Source: Bryobacterales bacterium
GTDB lineage: Bacteria > Cyanobacteriota > Vampirovibrionia > Obscuribacterales > Obscuribacteraceae
Assembly: GCA_903970295.1 (NCBI GenBank)
Contig: CAJCHQ010001004.1
Location: 1 to 7,011, forward strand
Length of the DNA: 7,011 nucleotides
Reading direction: 5' to 3'
Shown here: one piece after another, positions 5,741 through 7,011 of the stretch
Layout of the letters: every line of letters begins with the position of its first letter
Numbering within the stretch: position 1 is the stretch's first letter
Notes under the pieces: model-generated
What the model was told of the DNA's origin: nothing
Database searches by the model: none
Seen by the model: only the letters and a program-made list of their open reading frames with translations
Made by a program: the position numbers and the translations under genes

Positions 5741-6589
5741 ATGTCAAAATCACGATTGAAAAAAGAATTTGCTGGAGTGATAACGGGCGCCTCTTCTGGC
5801 ATCGGCAAAGCGTTGGCGCTTTTGTTGGCAGAAAAGTATGGTGCCCGGTTGGTGATTACGGCCCGCACTCAAGCTGCTCTTGAATCGACAAAATCAGCAG
5901 TTGAACAACGTGGTGGCAAATGCCTCACCATCTGTGGTGACATTGGCGAGGATTTGACCATTGCCAAGCAAACTGTCGATACTTGCTTGAAAGAATTCGG
6001 CGATATCGATTTGCTCGTTAATAATGCCGGCATCGGCATGCCGGGCGGTATGACTAAACTGACTCCAGCCGATTGGGAAAGAGTTTTTCGCGTAAACTTT
6101 TTCGCGCCCATTCACGCAATCTATGCAGTGCTGCCCTACTTTTTGCAAAAACAAAGCGGCAAGATCGTCAATGTTTCATCAGTAGCTAGCAAAATTGCAT
6201 TTCCCGGCAGTGTCTGCTACGCCTCGAGCAAATTTGCTTTAACCGGACTTTCCGAAGGCATGGCAGCCGAGCTTGGGCCTCAAGGCATCGACACTATAAC
6301 CGTCTGCCCAGGGTGGGTACGCAGCGAATTTTTTGAGAAAAATGCCATGGCCGACCAAAAAAATCCTACTCGCATTGCCGAGAAAAATGATTTTAAAGGG
6401 ATCGCCATGCGGCATTTTCTCAGTACGACCTCTGAACAAACAGCCCGCGATATTCTCGCTGCTCTGGAAAAAGGTGGCAGCCGCGAAATCATCACGACGA
6501 TACCGGGAGTTTTCGCCGAGCGCATGAAGGCGCTTTTTCCCGACTTCGTGGCCATGCTCACAAGCAGAACACCGGCAGATTATAAATAA
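5741..6589 (+). CDS. Classical short-chain dehydrogenase/reductase, NAD(P)-dependent
   Basis: A 282-residue cytoplasmic oxidoreductase that should interconvert a carbonyl and an alcohol with NAD(P)(H); the substrate cannot be told. The Rossmann fold and active site are complete: TGASSGIG (15-22), the GD pair at 66-67 for the adenine ring, NNAG (94-97), catalytic Asn119, Ser147, Tyr160 and Lys164 (YASSK), and CPGWVRSEF (188-196). Arg42 after the second beta strand suggests NADP(H) preference. The tail after about residue 200 is the variable substrate region. The frame stays open upstream to about 5450, but that part overlaps the membrane-protein gene and has no SDR similarity. ATG 5741 is the only ATG immediately before the conserved fold, though its ribosome site is poor. 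Its link to the neighbouring genes is unclear; the terminator and promoter candidates suggest it is expressed separately. Confidence 0.92.
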   Translation: MSKSRLKKEFAGVITGASSGIGKALALLLAEKYGARLVITARTQAALESTKSAVEQRGGKCLTICGDIGEDLTIAKQTVDTCLKEFGDIDLLVNNAGIGMPGGMTKLTPADWERVFRVNFFAPIHAIYAVLPYFLQKQSGKIVNVSSVASKIAFPGSVCYASSKFALTGLSEGMAAELGPQGIDTITVCPGWVRSEFFEKNAMADQKNPTRIAEKNDFKGIAMRHFLSTTSEQTARDILAALEKGGSREIITTIPGVFAERMKALFPDFVAMLTSRTPADYK

Positions 6590-6596
6590 TCAAGAC

Positions 6597-6613
6597 AGTC
6601 GGAAAGCCTGACT
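6597..6613 (+). other. Small hairpin after the dehydrogenase gene
   Basis: AGTCGG (6597-6602) pairs with CC-T-GACT (6607-6613) around an AAAG tetraloop, with one bulged T. It starts 8 nt after the stop codon. No T-run follows, so terminator function is unproven. Confidence 0.3.
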
Positions 6614-6641
6614 ATGGTTGAGTCTAAGGCAAACCTGAAAG

Positions 6642-6662
6642 GCCGCGACACGAACGCGCGGC
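6642..6662 (+). other. GC-rich stem-loop between the dehydrogenase and the last gene
   Basis: GCCGCG (6642-6647) and CGCGGC (6657-6662) form a perfect all-GC 6-bp stem with a 9-nt loop, preceded by AAAG and followed by ATGAATTTG. The stem suits a terminator but the T-rich part is weak and displaced, so it could equally be a leader hairpin of the downstream gene. Confidence 0.35.
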
Positions 6663-6703
6663 ATGAATTTGCCACTCTGGGTAGAATGCCTACAGGAAGT
6701 CTT

Positions 6704-6707
6704 GGAG
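6704..6707 (+). promoter_or_regulatory. Ribosome binding site that supports the TTG start at 6716
   Basis: GGAG lies 8 nt before TTG 6716, and an in-frame TAA (6710-6712) rules out any earlier start. This makes the TTG at 6716 the best start for the last gene. Confidence 0.55.
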
Positions 6708-6715
6708 CTTAACGC

Positions 6716-7011
6716 TTGGCCGAATTTGAGCTGGTCGTCAATTACCGCACTTTGCCATCCCGAATCGGTTTGTACTTGATGGGGGCCACCATGCCCATCT
6801 GGTCGGTGATCGTGCCCTTTTGCCTGGGGCTCTTCATTACTCAGTCCATCATCAACGCTGGACAGATCAACCCCTGGCTGCAGATCGGCTTGATTTTGAT
6901 CATGACGGCGATTCCTATCGTCGCCATATTTCTTTGCGCAATTTGTGAAGACGATCGCATATTGATTAGCAAGGAGGGAATCGCTTTTCCTCTCTCGATG
7001 CTAGCCAAACT
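6716..7011 (+). CDS. Hypothetical membrane protein, 3'-truncated by the window edge
   Basis: I do not recognise this protein. The frame is open from the TTG at 6716 to the end of the window, 98 complete codons. After a short N-terminal stretch (LAEFELVVNYRTLPSR, about 1-16, the first residue being fMet) there are two hydrophobic segments, about 17-45 and 54-76. Then comes a polar stretch, CEDDRILISKEGIAFP (about 75-90), which looks like the start of a cytoplasmic beta-rich domain. Two closely spaced N-terminal membrane helices followed by a soluble domain is a layout seen in small bacterial membrane proteins with PH-like domains, but that is only a guess. GGAG 8 nt upstream supports the start. 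A 126-nt gap with two hairpins separates it from the dehydrogenase, so co-transcription is uncertain. Confidence 0.6.
   Translation, partial: MAEFELVVNYRTLPSRIGLYLMGATMPIWSVIVPFCLGLFITQSIINAGQINPWLQIGLILIMTAIPIVAIFLCAICEDDRILISKEGIAFPLSMLAK

Overview
The window is one strand-coherent stretch of bacterial chromosome. All recognisable genes lie on the + strand, base composition looks balanced by eye, and starts are ATG or TTG with GGAG/GGAGGT-type ribosome binding sites. The gene set is bacterial and not phage-like or plasmid-like; I see no transposase, integrase, tRNA, rRNA or CRISPR array. The lineage cannot be fixed from these proteins. A deep-branching Gram-negative-type lineage, for example a non-photosynthetic relative of Cyanobacteria, is only a weak guess.

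Positions 1-3281 hold the de novo NAD pathway in the order nadC (5'-truncated by the window edge), nadA, nadB. NadB oxidises L-aspartate to iminoaspartate. NadA condenses this with dihydroxyacetone phosphate to quinolinate on a [4Fe-4S] cluster. NadC converts quinolinate and PRPP to nicotinate mononucleotide. nadC and nadA overlap by 8 nt, and nadB follows after 56 nt, so the three are almost certainly one transcription unit. All catalytic or cluster residues I could place are intact.

Positions 3282-3800 (519 nt) carry no convincing gene but are unusually rich in inverted repeats: a three-copy direct repeat, a 50-nt imperfect hairpin, a 25-nt near-palindrome, a 10-bp perfect palindrome, and a nested hairpin ahead of the next gene. 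This is the least explained part of the window.

Positions 3801-5681 hold two tightly spaced genes. The first is a stand-alone NarL/FixJ-like receiver domain that keeps the phospho-acceptor Asp but has lost other conserved pocket residues. The second is a 486-residue membrane protein with one N-terminal membrane segment, a large soluble region, and about four C-terminal membrane segments. They share a reading frame and are separated only by one stop codon and three codons, which suggests a functional pair of unknown role.

A candidate terminator overlaps the membrane-protein stop and is followed directly by a TATAAT box. After it comes a separate gene for a classical short-chain dehydrogenase/reductase (5741-6589). 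Two small hairpins follow. From 6716 an unrecognised two-membrane-segment protein starts at a TTG codon and runs off the right edge.
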